Part shown: positions 15,047-24,413 of the stretch, piece by piece | Layout of the letters: each line of letters begins with the position of its first letter | Position numbering within the stretch: the first letter of the stretch is position 1 | Assembly: GCF_947331445.1 (NCBI RefSeq) | Contig: NZ_CAMZOG010000009.1 | Location: forward strand, 26,668-90,667 | Source: Parendozoicomonas sp. Alg238-R29 | Lineage (GTDB): Bacteria > Pseudomonadota > Gammaproteobacteria > Pseudomonadales > Endozoicomonadaceae | Length of the DNA stretch: 64,000 bases | Reading direction: 5' to 3' | Program-made: the position numbers and the translations under genes | The notes under the pieces: generated by a model | Seen by the model: the letters and a program-made list of their open reading frames with translations, nothing else | Databases searched by the model: none | Told to the model about the DNA's origin: nothing

Positions 15047-17215
15047 CTACAACATGTTGGCTTCCAGCTTTGTCATTAACGCCATGAGATCTTTGGCTTT
15101 CTGACTGATCTCGTTTCTGTAGTCTTCTGAATGCTGGGATGCTTCGTAAATCTCTAAGTAATTCTTGTAATTCACCAGATTATTTTCTTCCTTCAGATCG
15201 TTATCCAGATCATAGAGTTCGTATTGGTTATCAATATTTTCGTTATGTAAATCAAAATAACGGACAAACTTCCAGTTGTCTTTATCAACAACGCAGTGAA
15301 CGTAACAGGGTTTGATGACCGGACCTGTCCCGATTGCGTTCACTTCATCTCTTTGCTTCTCTGTCAGCGTTAGACCATTAACCGTACCCTCTGCACCCTC
15401 TGCACCCTCTGCACCCTCTGCATCCTCTGCATCCTCTGCATCCTCTGCGGCCGCTTTCAGCTGTTCTACTGCGCCCATATACACTTCGAAAGACGTCACC
15501 GCCCCGCAACCGATACTGTCGAGAGACTCTTCAACATTCAGGGGTTCGGTAATGGTGTCGTGGCAGATAAACAGAATACCCTCGCGGTTTTCAACACATT
15601 GGGTGCAACCTTCTTTGATCAGTTGACTAAGATTGGTTCCGACGGGTTTCTGAATGTTGGTGTAAGTGCCTTCTTCTTTGGTTTGGGTATACATTTCATC
15701 AGCATCGAGCCCAGCCAGCCCGAGAATAGTCGGCAGCAGGTCGATATGACTGGTGAGCTCAGTGATTCGACGAATGTCAGAACCCGTCTCATCCGATTGC
15801 ACATCCATTCCTTCAGGGAATCGTACCACGGCCGGTACATGCAAGACCTCGTCGTAGCCTGAGTGCCATTTCTCGGTCATCATGGAATGAGCCCCGGCGT
15901 ACTCGCCATGGTCCGGACAGAATACGACAATGGTATTGTCTGCCTGACCAGACTCTTCCAGCGCCTCCAGCACGGCAAGAATATGCTTGTCGACTTCACT
16001 CAGTAAGTAGGCGTAATACTGCATAAAGGCCTTGCAGGCGATTTCTGTATCCGGTGCCAGAGGGAGTGGTACACCCATTGTGCTGGTGTCCAGAGTGTAG
16101 GCGATCGCTTTGGCCAGCTTTTGTTTGCGGGACATCACCGCCGGGGACTCACTCGCCTCTGCATTCGCTTTCATCAACCCCCCGGCTGCCACCAGGGCTA
16201 ACCCCATTTTGTAGGTGTAATCGAGCTGACAGTCCGGCTTGTTACTGATCAGTAAGTTTTCCTCCCAGGTCGGTGCCGCCTCAGCATTTTCCTGTGGCAT
16301 TCCCGCCTGGTTCAGGCTGAGTCTCATGGTGCCGGAAACCGGTGGCTTGCTGTAGGCCGGTCGATTGAGTTTGCCTTTTTTCTGGGGGACTGCGAGGGTA
16401 TATAAGCAATCTTCGCCACTTTCGTCTTGTACGCGCTGATCACACACCATGCTTGGGATACCCGGATAGCTGGCAATATCGTGTGGGTTGGCAAACGAGC
16501 ACACGGTGAACCAGGGTGCCGGTTCAATACTGGGCTCTTCTGCGCCTTTAAGGTGCGCATTATGTTGAGCGTGGGCAATATTGTAAGGCTGTCCTAAACC
16601 TTGCCGACGAAGGAAGCTGGTGGTTGTGTCGCGGCACTGCACATCACGATAAAAACCAAGGTTGTTGGGCAGGTAGCCGTGTGGGTCCGGGTAGCTCAGT
16701 TCCCAATCGGAAAAGCCGTAATCTTCAAGGTCCGTTGTGCCCTCGCCTGAGACATGCCATTTTCCCATAAAGTGTGTTGTATAGCCGCCTTTACGCAGGT
16801 AGCTGCCAATGGTGGGCATACTCTTGGGGTCCAGCCATGGAAAGTTTTTGTCAGTACCACTTTTGAAGAGCCCATCCGTCTGGGTAGACCCCGTTTTTGT
16901 CCCGTACTGGCCAGTAAACAAGGCTGTGCGGCTGGGAACACAGGCGGCCGTAGCAATGCGATGATTGGCCAGGACAACGGCGTTTTCACGGAGCGCCATA
17001 AAGCCGGGGAATTTATCCAGATAAGGATTGCTCTCTCTGGTGGTAATGGGCTTGAAACCCAAAATGTCACTGATGCCTTTATTAAACCCTCCGTCGGTGT
17101 AGCGAGGGAGCTGCATCTGATCAACCATGAACATCAGAATGTTGGGCTTCTTACTGCCAGGCTTGTTCTTGCCGGGCTTGTTCTTGCCGAGCTTGTTATT
17201 ACCGGGATTGCTCAT
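15047..17215 (-). CDS. Type I sulfatase (formylglycine-dependent)
   Basis: The 722-residue enzyme should hydrolyse sulfate esters; the substrate is unknown. The signature Cys92-Val-Pro-Ser-Arg, followed by TALFTGQYGTKTG, is the site where a maturase converts Cys to formylglycine, and the Cys-x-Pro form is the aerobic type. Metal and active-site elements follow the family: NILMFMVDQ near residue 32, GKWH near 150, and PDHGEYAGAH in the second half. There is no signal peptide; the N-terminus is a Lys-Gly-Asn-Pro repeat of about 24 residues. A Glu-Asp/Gly-Ala tract near residue 600 comes from a 9-bp repeat. It is divergent from an AraC-type regulator at 17351, which may control it. No maturase is encoded nearby. 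Confidence 0.9.
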   Translation of the reverse strand: MSNPGNNKLGKNKPGKNKPGSKKPNILMFMVDQMQLPRYTDGGFNKGISDILGFKPITTRESNPYLDKFPGFMALRENAVVLANHRIATAACVPSRTALFTGQYGTKTGSTQTDGLFKSGTDKNFPWLDPKSMPTIGSYLRKGGYTTHFMGKWHVSGEGTTDLEDYGFSDWELSYPDPHGYLPNNLGFYRDVQCRDTTTSFLRRQGLGQPYNIAHAQHNAHLKGAEEPSIEPAPWFTVCSFANPHDIASYPGIPSMVCDQRVQDESGEDCLYTLAVPQKKGKLNRPAYSKPPVSGTMRLSLNQAGMPQENAEAAPTWEENLLISNKPDCQLDYTYKMGLALVAAGGLMKANAEASESPAVMSRKQKLAKAIAYTLDTSTMGVPLPLAPDTEIACKAFMQYYAYLLSEVDKHILAVLEALEESGQADNTIVVFCPDHGEYAGAHSMMTEKWHSGYDEVLHVPAVVRFPEGMDVQSDETGSDIRRITELTSHIDLLPTILGLAGLDADEMYTQTKEEGTYTNIQKPVGTNLSQLIKEGCTQCVENREGILFICHDTITEPLNVEESLDSIGCGAVTSFEVYMGAVEQLKAAAEDAEDAEDAEGAEGAEGAEGTVNGLTLTEKQRDEVNAIGTGPVIKPCYVHCVVDKDNWKFVRYFDLHNENIDNQYELYDLDNDLKEENNLVNYKNYLEIYEASQHSEDYRNEISQKAKDLMALMTKLEANML
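15386..15448 (+). repeat. Seven tandem 9-bp units inside the sulfatase gene
   Basis: Four copies of ACCCTCTGC followed by three of ATCCTCTGC run without interruption. On the coding (minus) strand they give three Ala-Glu-Asp and four Ala-Glu-Gly triplets. Nine-base units keep the frame, so copy-number change alters linker length rather than switching the gene off. Confidence 0.95.
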
Positions 17216-17350
17216 GGGTCTTCTCGCGTCCTTCGAGTGGGGTCTGCTCGTGATGTGGCGTTGAAATAGCCAGGCGTTTATCGGGGGGGGTTACCAATAC
17301 AGAACTACCCGAGTAAAATACTCGGATAATTTCCCCAAAAAAAATAACAA

Positions 17351-18406
17351 ATGTCTACGCTCATGGATGACGTGCTCAGGTCTGCGCTTGATTGTTTTTC
17401 TGGTACAGAAAATTATCAGCCTCCCGAAGACGACGATATGCATTTTCCGCAAACGTCGGAGTTTCGTTATCGCACCATTCAAGCCACTGATATTGAGCAG
17501 CTATCCACCTCTGAGGTTGGCAGGCATCGACGTTACCTGCAGGTTCAACCCGGTTTATTGAAAGGCCAGCTCACAGAAATCAAACTGGATGGTGTGATTC
17601 TGGTACGTGAACAGCTCAATGCCAGTCTTCACATTGAAGCCGGCCCTCCGGCGCACTTTGTGCCTCTGGGAACCCTTCTTGGCCCACAGAACAACATGCG
17701 TTTTTGCGGGCGGGAATTCCAGGAAAATGCACTTTTGCAGGCAACGGGGGGAGAGTGGGATTTGTATTGTCATGAAAACATTGATTATGCCGCCTGCATT
17801 ATCGATAAGTCCGTTCTCGCTCGATTTACGAAGCAGTTAACAGCCCACGATACAGACCCGGAATGGTTTGTCAGTCGCTCCAAACCCATTAATCCTGCTG
17901 TATTGAACCCCCATAAACAGTGGATGAGCCAGATATTCCGAAAGGTTAAGCAATCCCCTGAGTTACTGGACAACACAAAAGTGCGACGACGGCTCAGTGC
18001 GGATGTTATTCATCAGGCTGTGACTCTGTTGATGTCGACTTCAAAGAATTATCAGCCACTCTCGCCACCAACCAGGCGGCAGAAGGGGGTTCGGCGTGTT
18101 GTCGAGTATCTGACAGCTTATGCCAGAGAACTGCCCAGTATTCCTGAGTTGTGTTCAGTCGCACAATTAAGTGAACGCAGCCTGGAATATGGTTTTCGAG
18201 AGCAATTCGGGGTCACACCTGTTCGGTATCTGAATCTTGTACGGCTGAACGGTGCACACAGGGATTTGTATCACGGACATGCTGCCATGAAAGTGGCGGA
18301 TGTCGCCATGCACTGGGGTTTTTTTGAGCTCGGCCGGTTTTCTGGTGTGTATGCCAGACTGTTCAATGAGTTGCCTTCACAAACACTGCGTCGGGTAAAT
18401 CACTAG
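17351..18406 (+). CDS. AraC-family transcriptional regulator
   Basis: The 351-residue protein has a family-typical C-terminal pair of helix-turn-helix motifs at about 255-345. They include SVAQLSERSLEYGFREQFGV and then VADVAMHWGFFELGRFSGVY, with the conserved P-x-x-Y-L. The N-terminal 230 residues are a cupin-like or EutR-like sensing region with no obvious ligand motif. It starts 135 bp from the sulfatase start in the opposite direction, a layout common for a regulator and its target. The start at ATG 17351 is chosen because the downstream sequence is open and an A-rich tract precedes it; a second in-frame Met follows four codons later. Effector and regulon are unknown. Confidence 0.85.
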   Translation: MSTLMDDVLRSALDCFSGTENYQPPEDDDMHFPQTSEFRYRTIQATDIEQLSTSEVGRHRRYLQVQPGLLKGQLTEIKLDGVILVREQLNASLHIEAGPPAHFVPLGTLLGPQNNMRFCGREFQENALLQATGGEWDLYCHENIDYAACIIDKSVLARFTKQLTAHDTDPEWFVSRSKPINPAVLNPHKQWMSQIFRKVKQSPELLDNTKVRRRLSADVIHQAVTLLMSTSKNYQPLSPPTRRQKGVRRVVEYLTAYARELPSIPELCSVAQLSERSLEYGFREQFGVTPVRYLNLVRLNGAHRDLYHGHAAMKVADVAMHWGFFELGRFSGVYARLFNELPSQTLRRVNH

Positions 18407-18424
18407 CCCGGATATTTCATCATT

Positions 18425-18880
18425 CACAGTACCATCCGTTTGGTGGCAGTAAATACAAGCAACCTGAACTACAGCCATTGAGTTCTCACCGCATCTTCGA
18501 TCAGGCAGGACTGAAAATCGATCTGATTCGCCAAGATGATTTCAAACAGCAACTGCGCGAATACATTTCTGGTGAAACGCCTTTTCTGCGCTGCACAGTT
18601 GGTATGTGTAATCAGGCTGTTGAGTTCCTCTCCCAGAATCCTCGCTCCAAACCTGTTGTTATTTATCAAATGACCTGGTCGAAGGGTGGTGATGGCCTTG
18701 TTGCCAAGAAAGGCATTATGAAAACCCGTCAGCTGAAAGGGAAACTATTTCTCTGCAGGCTTATGGCCCCCATGTTGATTTCCTGACAACGATCTTTCAA
18801 CAGGAAGATCTGTCTATGAAGGACGTATCCATTAACTGGCAACCAGATCTGACTCTTTCCAATGATGCTCCACCTGCCTC
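18425..18880 (+). pseudogene. Broken ABC-transporter substrate-binding protein (nitrate/sulfonate/taurine type)
   Basis: An open frame through 18478-18786 reads QAGLKIDLIRQDDFKQQLRE, TPFLRCTVGMCNQAVEFL and VVIYQMTWSKGGDGLVAKKG, like the middle of a periplasmic NMT1/SsuA-type binding protein. Near 18740 the frame shifts, and the expected continuation TISLQAYGPHVDFLTTIFQQ appears in another frame. That frame stays open to about 18919, but its last codons lie in the miniature element that starts near 18871. The signal peptide, N-terminal lobe and C-terminus are missing, and no permease or ATPase genes adjoin. Confidence 0.65.
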
Positions 18881-18933
18881 AATTAAGCATACGACTCAGT
18901 GGGCTGAGTTGGATGCCTAATTGAGAACGCCCC
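18871..18933. mobile_element. Short, internally deleted copy of a miniature inverted-repeat element
   Basis: The right end TGCCTAATTGAGAACGCCCC (18914-18933) is identical to the right end of the element at 54856-55014. The left side CTCAATTAAGCAT (18878-18890) and the following CTCAGTGG also match that copy's left end. Only about 23 bases separate the two ends, so the middle is deleted. The outermost left bases have diverged. Confidence 0.75.
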
Positions 18934-18935
18934 CC

Positions 18936-18956
18936 AAGGGCAATTCACTTGCCCTT
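18936..18956. terminator. Hairpin downstream of parC
   Basis: AAGGGCAA (18936-18943) pairs with TTGCCCTT (18949-18956) around a 5-base loop. It lies 22 bases beyond the parC stop. The T-run is weak on the minus strand, so termination efficiency is uncertain. Confidence 0.5.
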
Positions 18957-18977
18957 AGTTCTATACAATAACGAGTT

Positions 18978-21227
18978 TCAACCTACCTCAACACGATCAA
19001 CTTTCTGGAATCCACGCGGTAGTTTGTTACCTCGACGACCACGCTCTCCACGGTAATAATCCAGGTCGGTGGTTTTCAGAGTTAGATGCCGTTTACCGGC
19101 ATAAACTGTCAGACTCTGATGCTCACCCAATACTGTCATCGCCACCATAAACTCTTCACGGCTGGAAGCTCTAGCTGCCGGAATGTTTATCAATTTGTTA
19201 CCCTTACCTCGAGCCAGCATTGGCAGGTCTTTCAGTGGGAACAGCAACATTCGGCCTTCATTACTGATAGCCGCTACCACCTGATTTTCCAGATCTTCTA
19301 CCTTCACCGGTTGCATGACCCGTGTGAACTTGGGCAGAGTCAGTGTTGTTTTACCGGCTTTATTACGGGAAACCAGATCACTGAATTTCACTACAAATCC
19401 ATAACCCGCATCACTGGCCAGCAGGTAATGCGCGCACTCATCATCAATAACTGCCGCTTCGAAAGTGGCACCCGCTGGCGGATTAACCCGACCTGTTAAC
19501 GGTTCACCCTGACTTCGTGCAGACGGCAATGTATGGGTAGCAATCGTATAAGTTCGCCCTGTGGAGTCGACAAATATAGTTGGCTGATTACTTCGCCCTT
19601 TCACGGTAAAGCCAAGGCTGTCACCAGATTTATAACTGAGCTTGTTCGGATCAATATCGTGGCCTTTAGCGGCACGAACCCAACCTTTGGCAGACATAAC
19701 AACAGTCACAGGATCAGCCGTCATCAATTCTGTTTCAGAGAGGGCCTGTGCTTCCTGACGAACTGTAATGGCTGAACGGCGATCATCACCATACTTCTCA
19801 GCGTCGGCAATAATCTCTTTCTTGATCAACGTCTTCATACGACGATCAGAGCTTAGTGTCAGCTCCAGGTACTCACGCTCTTTGTTCAGCTCATCCTGCT
19901 CTGCACGCAGTTTCTCTTCTTCCAGTCGGGCCAAGTGGCGCAACTTCAGTTCGAGAACAGCTTCAGCCTGTCTGTCACTGAGACTGAAACGATTTATCAG
20001 TTCGGCTTTAGGGTTATCCTCGTGGCGGATAATCTCAATAACCTCATCAATATTCAGGAATGCGGTAATCAAACCTTCCAGCAGATGCAGGCGACCAAGA
20101 ACTTTCTCAAGGCGGAATTCAAGACGACGAGTAACAGTTGCCTGGCGATAAGTGAGCCACTCTTTAAGCATCACATCCAAAGCTTTCACCTGTGGACGCC
20201 CATCGGTGCCAATCATATTCATATTGACACGATAAGTACGCTCCAGGTCGGTAGTGGCAAACAGGTGATTCATCAGCTGTTCAACATCTACACGGTTGGA
20301 GCGAGGAGTGATAACCAGACGGGTTGGGTTTTCGTGATCCGATTCATCGCGCAGATCAGCAACCATTGGCAGCTTTTTCTTCTGCATCTGATCCGCGATC
20401 TGTTCCAGAACCTTGGCACCAGACACCTGATGGGGCAGAGCTGTAATGACAATGTCGCCCTGCTCTTTGACGTAAACTGCACGCATTCGCAGGCTGCCAC
20501 GGCCAGTGCTATACATCTTCTGAATATCAGCAACTGGAGTAATAATCTCCGCATCTGTCGGGAAATCAGGCCCCTTAATATGACTGCAAATGTCTTCCAG
20601 CGTTGCCTTGGGATGTTCCAGCAGGTGAACACAGGCTGCTGCCACCTCTTTCAGGTTATGGGGCGGAACATCCGTCGCCATACCAACGGCAATACCGGTG
20701 GTACCGTTCAGCAGCAGGTTTGGTAAACGGGCTGGCAGTGTAACCGGTTCATCCAGAGTGCCATCAAAGTTTGGCGTCCATTCCACAGTTCCCTGACCAA
20801 GTTCACCCAGCAGCACATCGGCATATTTACCCAGGCGCGCTTCGGTATAACGCATAGCAGCAAAAGATTTGGGATCATCAGGAGAACCCCAGTTACCCTG
20901 GCCATCCACCAGCGGGTAGCGATAAGAAAACGGCTGGGCCATTAACACCATGGCTTCGTAACAGGCGCTATCACCATGGGGATGATATTTACCCAGCACG
21001 TCACCCACAGTACGGGCAGATTTCTTGTGCTTGGCGCTGTTCTTAAGACCAAGTTCGCTCATGGCGTAAATAATGCGTCGCTGAACCGGCTTGAGACCAT
21101 CACCAATATGTGGGAGTGCCCGGTCCAGAATGACGTACATGGAATAATTCAGGTAGGCCATTTCTGTGTAGGCCTTAAGCGACTGGCGTTCGACACCATC
21201 GTCGCCGATCACGATCTGGTCCGTCAT
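18978..21227 (-). CDS. parC: DNA topoisomerase IV subunit A
   Basis: ParC is the DNA-breaking subunit of topoisomerase IV and works with ParE to separate linked daughter chromosomes. The 749-residue product has the expected length. The N-terminal breakage-reunion domain contains [20 protein letters not shown] and the catalytic Tyr127 in AMRYTEARL. The quinolone-determining positions Ser87 and Glu91 (equivalent to E. coli Ser80 and Glu84) are wild type, so no target-based quinolone resistance is predicted. The C-terminal third is the beta-pinwheel DNA-wrapping domain. It is monocistronic here: parE is not adjacent, and the upstream 485 bp contain no gene on this strand. Confidence 0.98.
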   Translation of the reverse strand: MTDQIVIGDDGVERQSLKAYTEMAYLNYSMYVILDRALPHIGDGLKPVQRRIIYAMSELGLKNSAKHKKSARTVGDVLGKYHPHGDSACYEAMVLMAQPFSYRYPLVDGQGNWGSPDDPKSFAAMRYTEARLGKYADVLLGELGQGTVEWTPNFDGTLDEPVTLPARLPNLLLNGTTGIAVGMATDVPPHNLKEVAAACVHLLEHPKATLEDICSHIKGPDFPTDAEIITPVADIQKMYSTGRGSLRMRAVYVKEQGDIVITALPHQVSGAKVLEQIADQMQKKKLPMVADLRDESDHENPTRLVITPRSNRVDVEQLMNHLFATTDLERTYRVNMNMIGTDGRPQVKALDVMLKEWLTYRQATVTRRLEFRLEKVLGRLHLLEGLITAFLNIDEVIEIIRHEDNPKAELINRFSLSDRQAEAVLELKLRHLARLEEEKLRAEQDELNKEREYLELTLSSDRRMKTLIKKEIIADAEKYGDDRRSAITVRQEAQALSETELMTADPVTVVMSAKGWVRAAKGHDIDPNKLSYKSGDSLGFTVKGRSNQPTIFVDSTGRTYTIATHTLPSARSQGEPLTGRVNPPAGATFEAAVIDDECAHYLLASDAGYGFVVKFSDLVSRNKAGKTTLTLPKFTRVMQPVKVEDLENQVVAAISNEGRMLLFPLKDLPMLARGKGNKLINIPAARASSREEFMVAMTVLGEHQSLTVYAGKRHLTLKTTDLDYYRGERGRRGNKLPRGFQKVDRVEVG

Positions 21228-21712
21228 CAGGGTATCCGTAAAAGGAAAACTTCAGAGTATATAAACTTTATTGGTAACAAGTTTGCCAGCTTGGGGGGAG
21301 TCTGTCAGTTATCACATTTGATTATGTGCGAAGTTCATTCTCATACTCGAGAATGGGGACGTATAAGGAACTCACTATGTGAGCATTGCTCAAGACGGTA
21401 CGACAGAATGTCCCCTAGAAAAGATAATGACGAACAGCTTGAAAAAGTTGGGAAAGACCATTACTTGCGATCATAACGTTGTAACCGTAGATCGATAAGC
21501 ACTTGCATTGTGATAAATAAACAGAAATTACTGCTATTGTTTCACTGCCCTATCCCTTAATTAAAAGGAAAATTAATATTCCTGAATTACGTAAAAACAA
21601 ACACGCTCATGTTGCCTGCAAGTCGTAGATCCAGCTCCAGTTATCCACAACGATTCCTATTGGCGGCAATACAGAGATAACTAATAACCTGTGCCCTTGA
21701 TACAGTTGAAAA
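21228..21712. other. 485-bp intergenic stretch upstream of parC
   Basis: It must contain the parC promoter. It is AT-rich in its second half (21480-21600). I see no recognisable RNA gene, no convincing coding frame and no strong inverted repeat. Confidence 0.4.
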
Positions 21713-22456
21713 TCAGATAGCCTCCAATAGACCTGTACGCCGTTTGGCTCGAAGCTGTCTTATCTGCTTTCTGTCTTCACCTGACAAGGTTTCTCGCACG
21801 TAAACCATATGTTCTTCTGCTGCCAGACGAGCTTGTTCAGGCTGACCGGCCAGTATGGTTTCCATGATATGTCTGTGCTGATGAAGTAGCTGAGTACTGG
21901 TTTCCTGATTGTTATAAATGCCGCCGATATTAGAGGCAATATTATGTTTCAGAAGACTGAAAATAGCGCGCATGGTATGCAGAAGGATAATGTTGTGTGA
22001 AGCCTCTGCAATAGTCAGGTGAAATGTAAGGTCAGCCTGACTTTCCTGATCAGTCCCCATACTCTCTTCCAGAAGTGTGAAGGCTTCCTGCAGGCTTTTC
22101 CTGTCTTCTTCTGTCGCTCTTTGGGCAGCATAGAATGCACAGGTGCCTTCCAGCAGCACCCGAAACTCCAGTACATCATCCTGAGTTTCCGGGTGCTTGC
22201 TCAACATTTCTACCAAAGGATCAGCAACTGAACGTGTCAAAGTATCTGTTACGTAATGTCCACCGCCCTGACGAGATCGGAGGATTCCTTTAGCCGCCAG
22301 CGTCTGAAGAGCTGTGCGCAATGATGGGCGGGAAACTTCCAGCTGCTCAGCCAGCTTTCTTTCTGGCGGCAGGCGATCTCCTGGCTTGTAAACACCCTCC
22401 ACAATCATGGTTTCCAGCTTTGCGGTAATACGGTCTGCCAGGGTTTGTTGTTGCAC
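21713..22456 (-). CDS. lldR: FadR/GntR-family repressor of lactate genes (LldR/PdhR type)
   Basis: The 247-residue protein begins with a GntR winged helix-turn-helix (about residues 8-75): GVYKPGDRLPPERKLAEQLE, VSRPSLRTALQTL and GILRSRQGGGHYV. A helical FCD ligand domain follows, whose metal-site His residues are seen in HLTIAEASHN, HQHRHIMETI and AAEEHMVYV. FCD regulators of this subgroup sense lactate or pyruvate and release DNA on binding. The gene is divergent from lactate permease, and the intergenic region holds a perfect AATTGGT-N3-ACCAATT palindrome, the site type bound by PdhR and LldR. The context makes lactate-responsive repression of the operon very likely. Confidence 0.88.
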   Translation of the reverse strand: MQQQTLADRITAKLETMIVEGVYKPGDRLPPERKLAEQLEVSRPSLRTALQTLAAKGILRSRQGGGHYVTDTLTRSVADPLVEMLSKHPETQDDVLEFRVLLEGTCAFYAAQRATEEDRKSLQEAFTLLEESMGTDQESQADLTFHLTIAEASHNIILLHTMRAIFSLLKHNIASNIGGIYNNQETSTQLLHQHRHIMETILAGQPEQARLAAEEHMVYVRETLSGEDRKQIRQLRAKRRTGLLEAI

Positions 22457-22553
22457 TTCTTATTCTCTCTCTTAGCCCCTGCCGGTATTGGAACCGCCTC
22501 GGTTAGTGGATGCAAGCCCTGCGTTCAATCGAACAAAAATAAACATTTATTCG

Positions 22554-22582
22554 TTGACAATACTTATACAGAGTTATTACCC
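22554..22582 (+). promoter_or_regulatory. Candidate sigma-70 promoter of the lactate operon
   Basis: TTGACA at 22554-22559 is a perfect -35 box. After 17 bases TATTAC at 22577-22582 matches four of six -10 positions. Transcription would start near 22589, about 80 bases before the permease start codon. Confidence 0.65.
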
Positions 22583-22600
22583 TGCAGCAAAATTGGTCAA

Positions 22601-22617
22601 TTGGTAAGACCAATTAT
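22601..22617. promoter_or_regulatory. LldR/PdhR-type operator
   Basis: AATTGGTAAGACCAATT is a perfect palindrome with a 3-base centre, matching the AATTGGT-N3-ACCAATT consensus known for PdhR-family regulators. It lies just downstream of the predicted transcription start, where a bound repressor would block elongation or promoter escape. A partial half-site AATTGGTC overlaps its left side at 22593-22600. Confidence 0.85.
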
Positions 22618-22669
22618 TTCAATAAGTGTTTTGTTGGCCGCAAAATAAGAATAAGAGAGGTAACACATC

Positions 22670-24364
22670 ATGAGTCCTGGCATTCAGGCCTTACTGGCTT
22701 TTGCACCCATTCTTGTCACTGCTGTTCTGCTGCTTGGTTTCCGCCTTCCAGCAAGAACTGCAATGCCTGCAGTCTTTCTCCTCACCGCAGGTATTGCAGT
22801 TTTTGCCTGGGATGTTTCATTCAACCGTGTCATGGCGTCTTCCCTGCAGGGGCTTGTCATCACAATTGCCGTACTGTGGATAATTTTTGGCGCTATTTTC
22901 CTGCTGAATACACTTAAACATTCCGGTGCGATAACAGCAATCAAAGCTGGCTTCGTAGGCATCACACCGGATCAACGCATTCAAGCCATTATCGTGGCCT
23001 GGCTGTTTGGCTCCTTTATCGAAGGTGCATCTGGATTTGGCACCCCAGCGGCTATCGCAGCACCTCTTCTGGTTGCTATAGGGTTTCCAGCACTGGCCGC
23101 CGTTATGGTTGGCATGATGATTCAGAGCACTCCAGTGTCGTTTGGTGCTGTAGGTACACCAATCATTATCGGTGTAAACAAAGGTCTGGATACACAAACT
23201 ATTGGTGAACAGCTGGTGGCTCATGGTTCCAGCTGGGACGCATTCCTGCAGCTGATTACCAGCGAAGTCGCCATCATCCATGCCGTTGTCGGTACTTTGA
23301 TGCCACTGTTCATGGTCATGATGATGACTCGTTTCTTCGGTCAGAATAAATCCTGGAAAGATGGACTACAGGTTCTGCCATTTGCCCTTTTTGCCGGTCT
23401 CGCATTCACCATTCCCTATGCGTTCACCGGCGTTTTCCTTGGTCCGGAGTTCCCGTCTCTGCTCGGTGGTCTGGTGGGGCTGGCAGTAGTCACCACTGCA
23501 GCTAAAGCCGGGTTCCTGATGCCAAAAAAAGTGTGGCAGTTTGCCCCTGCTGAGAAGTGGCCTGTTGAGTGGACAGGGAAACTGGAAATTAAGCTGGACA
23601 GCTTAAGTGCCGGTAAAGAAATGTCTCTATTCAAAGCCTGGATACCTTATGTACTGGTTGCAGTCCTTCTGGTTCTCAGTCGAACCAGTGACACTGTAAA
23701 AGCCTTCACTAAATCTGTTTCCCTCAGCTTCAGCAATATTCTGGGAGAAGCGGGCATCAGTGCCAGCATTCAACCTTTCTATCTGCCCGGAGGGATATTG
23801 GTAGCAGTGGTTTTAGCTACAGTTTTCCTGCACCGTGTTTCTCTAAAAGATATGGGATCGGCTCTCGGGGAATCTACCCGTACGCTGTTAGGAGCTGGCT
23901 TTGTACTGATGTTCACCATTCCCATGGTTCGTATATTGATTAACTCTGGTGTGAACGGTGCAGACCTCAGTAGTATGCCGGTGGCTATGGCGAGTTTTGT
24001 GGCTGATACCTTTGGCAGCGCTTACACAGTATTTGCTCCGGCTGTTGGTGCACTGGGCGCCTTCATCGCAGGGTCCAATACAGTGAGTAATATGATGCTG
24101 TCTCAGTTCCAGTTTGGTATAGCTGAAGCCTTGAGTATTTCTGGTGCCATGATGGTTGCAATGCAGGCCGTGGGAGCTGCAGCAGGCAATATGATTGCCA
24201 TTCACAATGTAGTGGCGGCCTCCGCTACAGTCGGTTTGCTGGGGCGTGAAGGCGCAACTCTGAGAATGACCATCCTGCCTACTATCTACTATGTGATATT
24301 TGCCGGTATTCTGGGCACATTAGCCCTGACTGTTTTCGGCATTACTGACCCTCTGACCAGCTGA
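22670..24364 (+). CDS. lldP: L-lactate permease
   Basis: A 564-residue inner-membrane protein of the lactate permease (LctP) family, importing L-lactate, D-lactate or glycolate with protons. About a dozen or more hydrophobic segments span the sequence. The conserved block [20 protein letters not shown] sits near residue 115, followed by [17 protein letters not shown]. The conserved GSNTVSNMM block is near residue 468. GAGAGGTAAC-type ribosome site precedes the ATG. It is the first gene of the operon, downstream of the LldR operator, and is separated from lldE by 49 bases containing a strong hairpin. Confidence 0.96.
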   Translation: MSPGIQALLAFAPILVTAVLLLGFRLPARTAMPAVFLLTAGIAVFAWDVSFNRVMASSLQGLVITIAVLWIIFGAIFLLNTLKHSGAITAIKAGFVGITPDQRIQAIIVAWLFGSFIEGASGFGTPAAIAAPLLVAIGFPALAAVMVGMMIQSTPVSFGAVGTPIIIGVNKGLDTQTIGEQLVAHGSSWDAFLQLITSEVAIIHAVVGTLMPLFMVMMMTRFFGQNKSWKDGLQVLPFALFAGLAFTIPYAFTGVFLGPEFPSLLGGLVGLAVVTTAAKAGFLMPKKVWQFAPAEKWPVEWTGKLEIKLDSLSAGKEMSLFKAWIPYVLVAVLLVLSRTSDTVKAFTKSVSLSFSNILGEAGISASIQPFYLPGGILVAVVLATVFLHRVSLKDMGSALGESTRTLLGAGFVLMFTIPMVRILINSGVNGADLSSMPVAMASFVADTFGSAYTVFAPAVGALGAFIAGSNTVSNMMLSQFQFGIAEALSISGAMMVAMQAVGAAAGNMIAIHNVVAASATVGLLGREGATLRMTILPTIYYVIFAGILGTLALTVFGITDPLTS

Positions 24365-24372
24365 TCAAAAAT

Positions 24373-24396
24373 CCGGAGCCAGCCTACTGGCTCCGG
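24373..24396 (+). terminator. Hairpin between permease and lldE
   Basis: CCGGAGCCAG (24373-24382) and CTGGCTCCGG (24387-24396) form a perfect 10-bp GC-rich stem with a 4-base loop, just after the permease stop. The following sequence (TTGTCGAGGTTTTC) is only partly T-rich. It may be a partial terminator or a processing point that sets different levels for transporter and enzymes. Confidence 0.6.
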
Positions 24397-24413
24397 TTGT
24401 CGAGGTTTTCTGT

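Noticed and set aside
15386..15448. On/off phase variation of the sulfatase
   Set aside because: Nine-base units keep the frame, so gain or loss of a unit cannot switch the gene off.
19935..20726. 263-codon frame opposite parC
   Set aside because: It is fully antisense to the conserved breakage-reunion domain of parC and has no motif of its own.
18978..21227. Quinolone-resistance change in parC
   Set aside because: Ser87 and Glu91, the equivalents of E. coli Ser80 and Glu84, are wild type.
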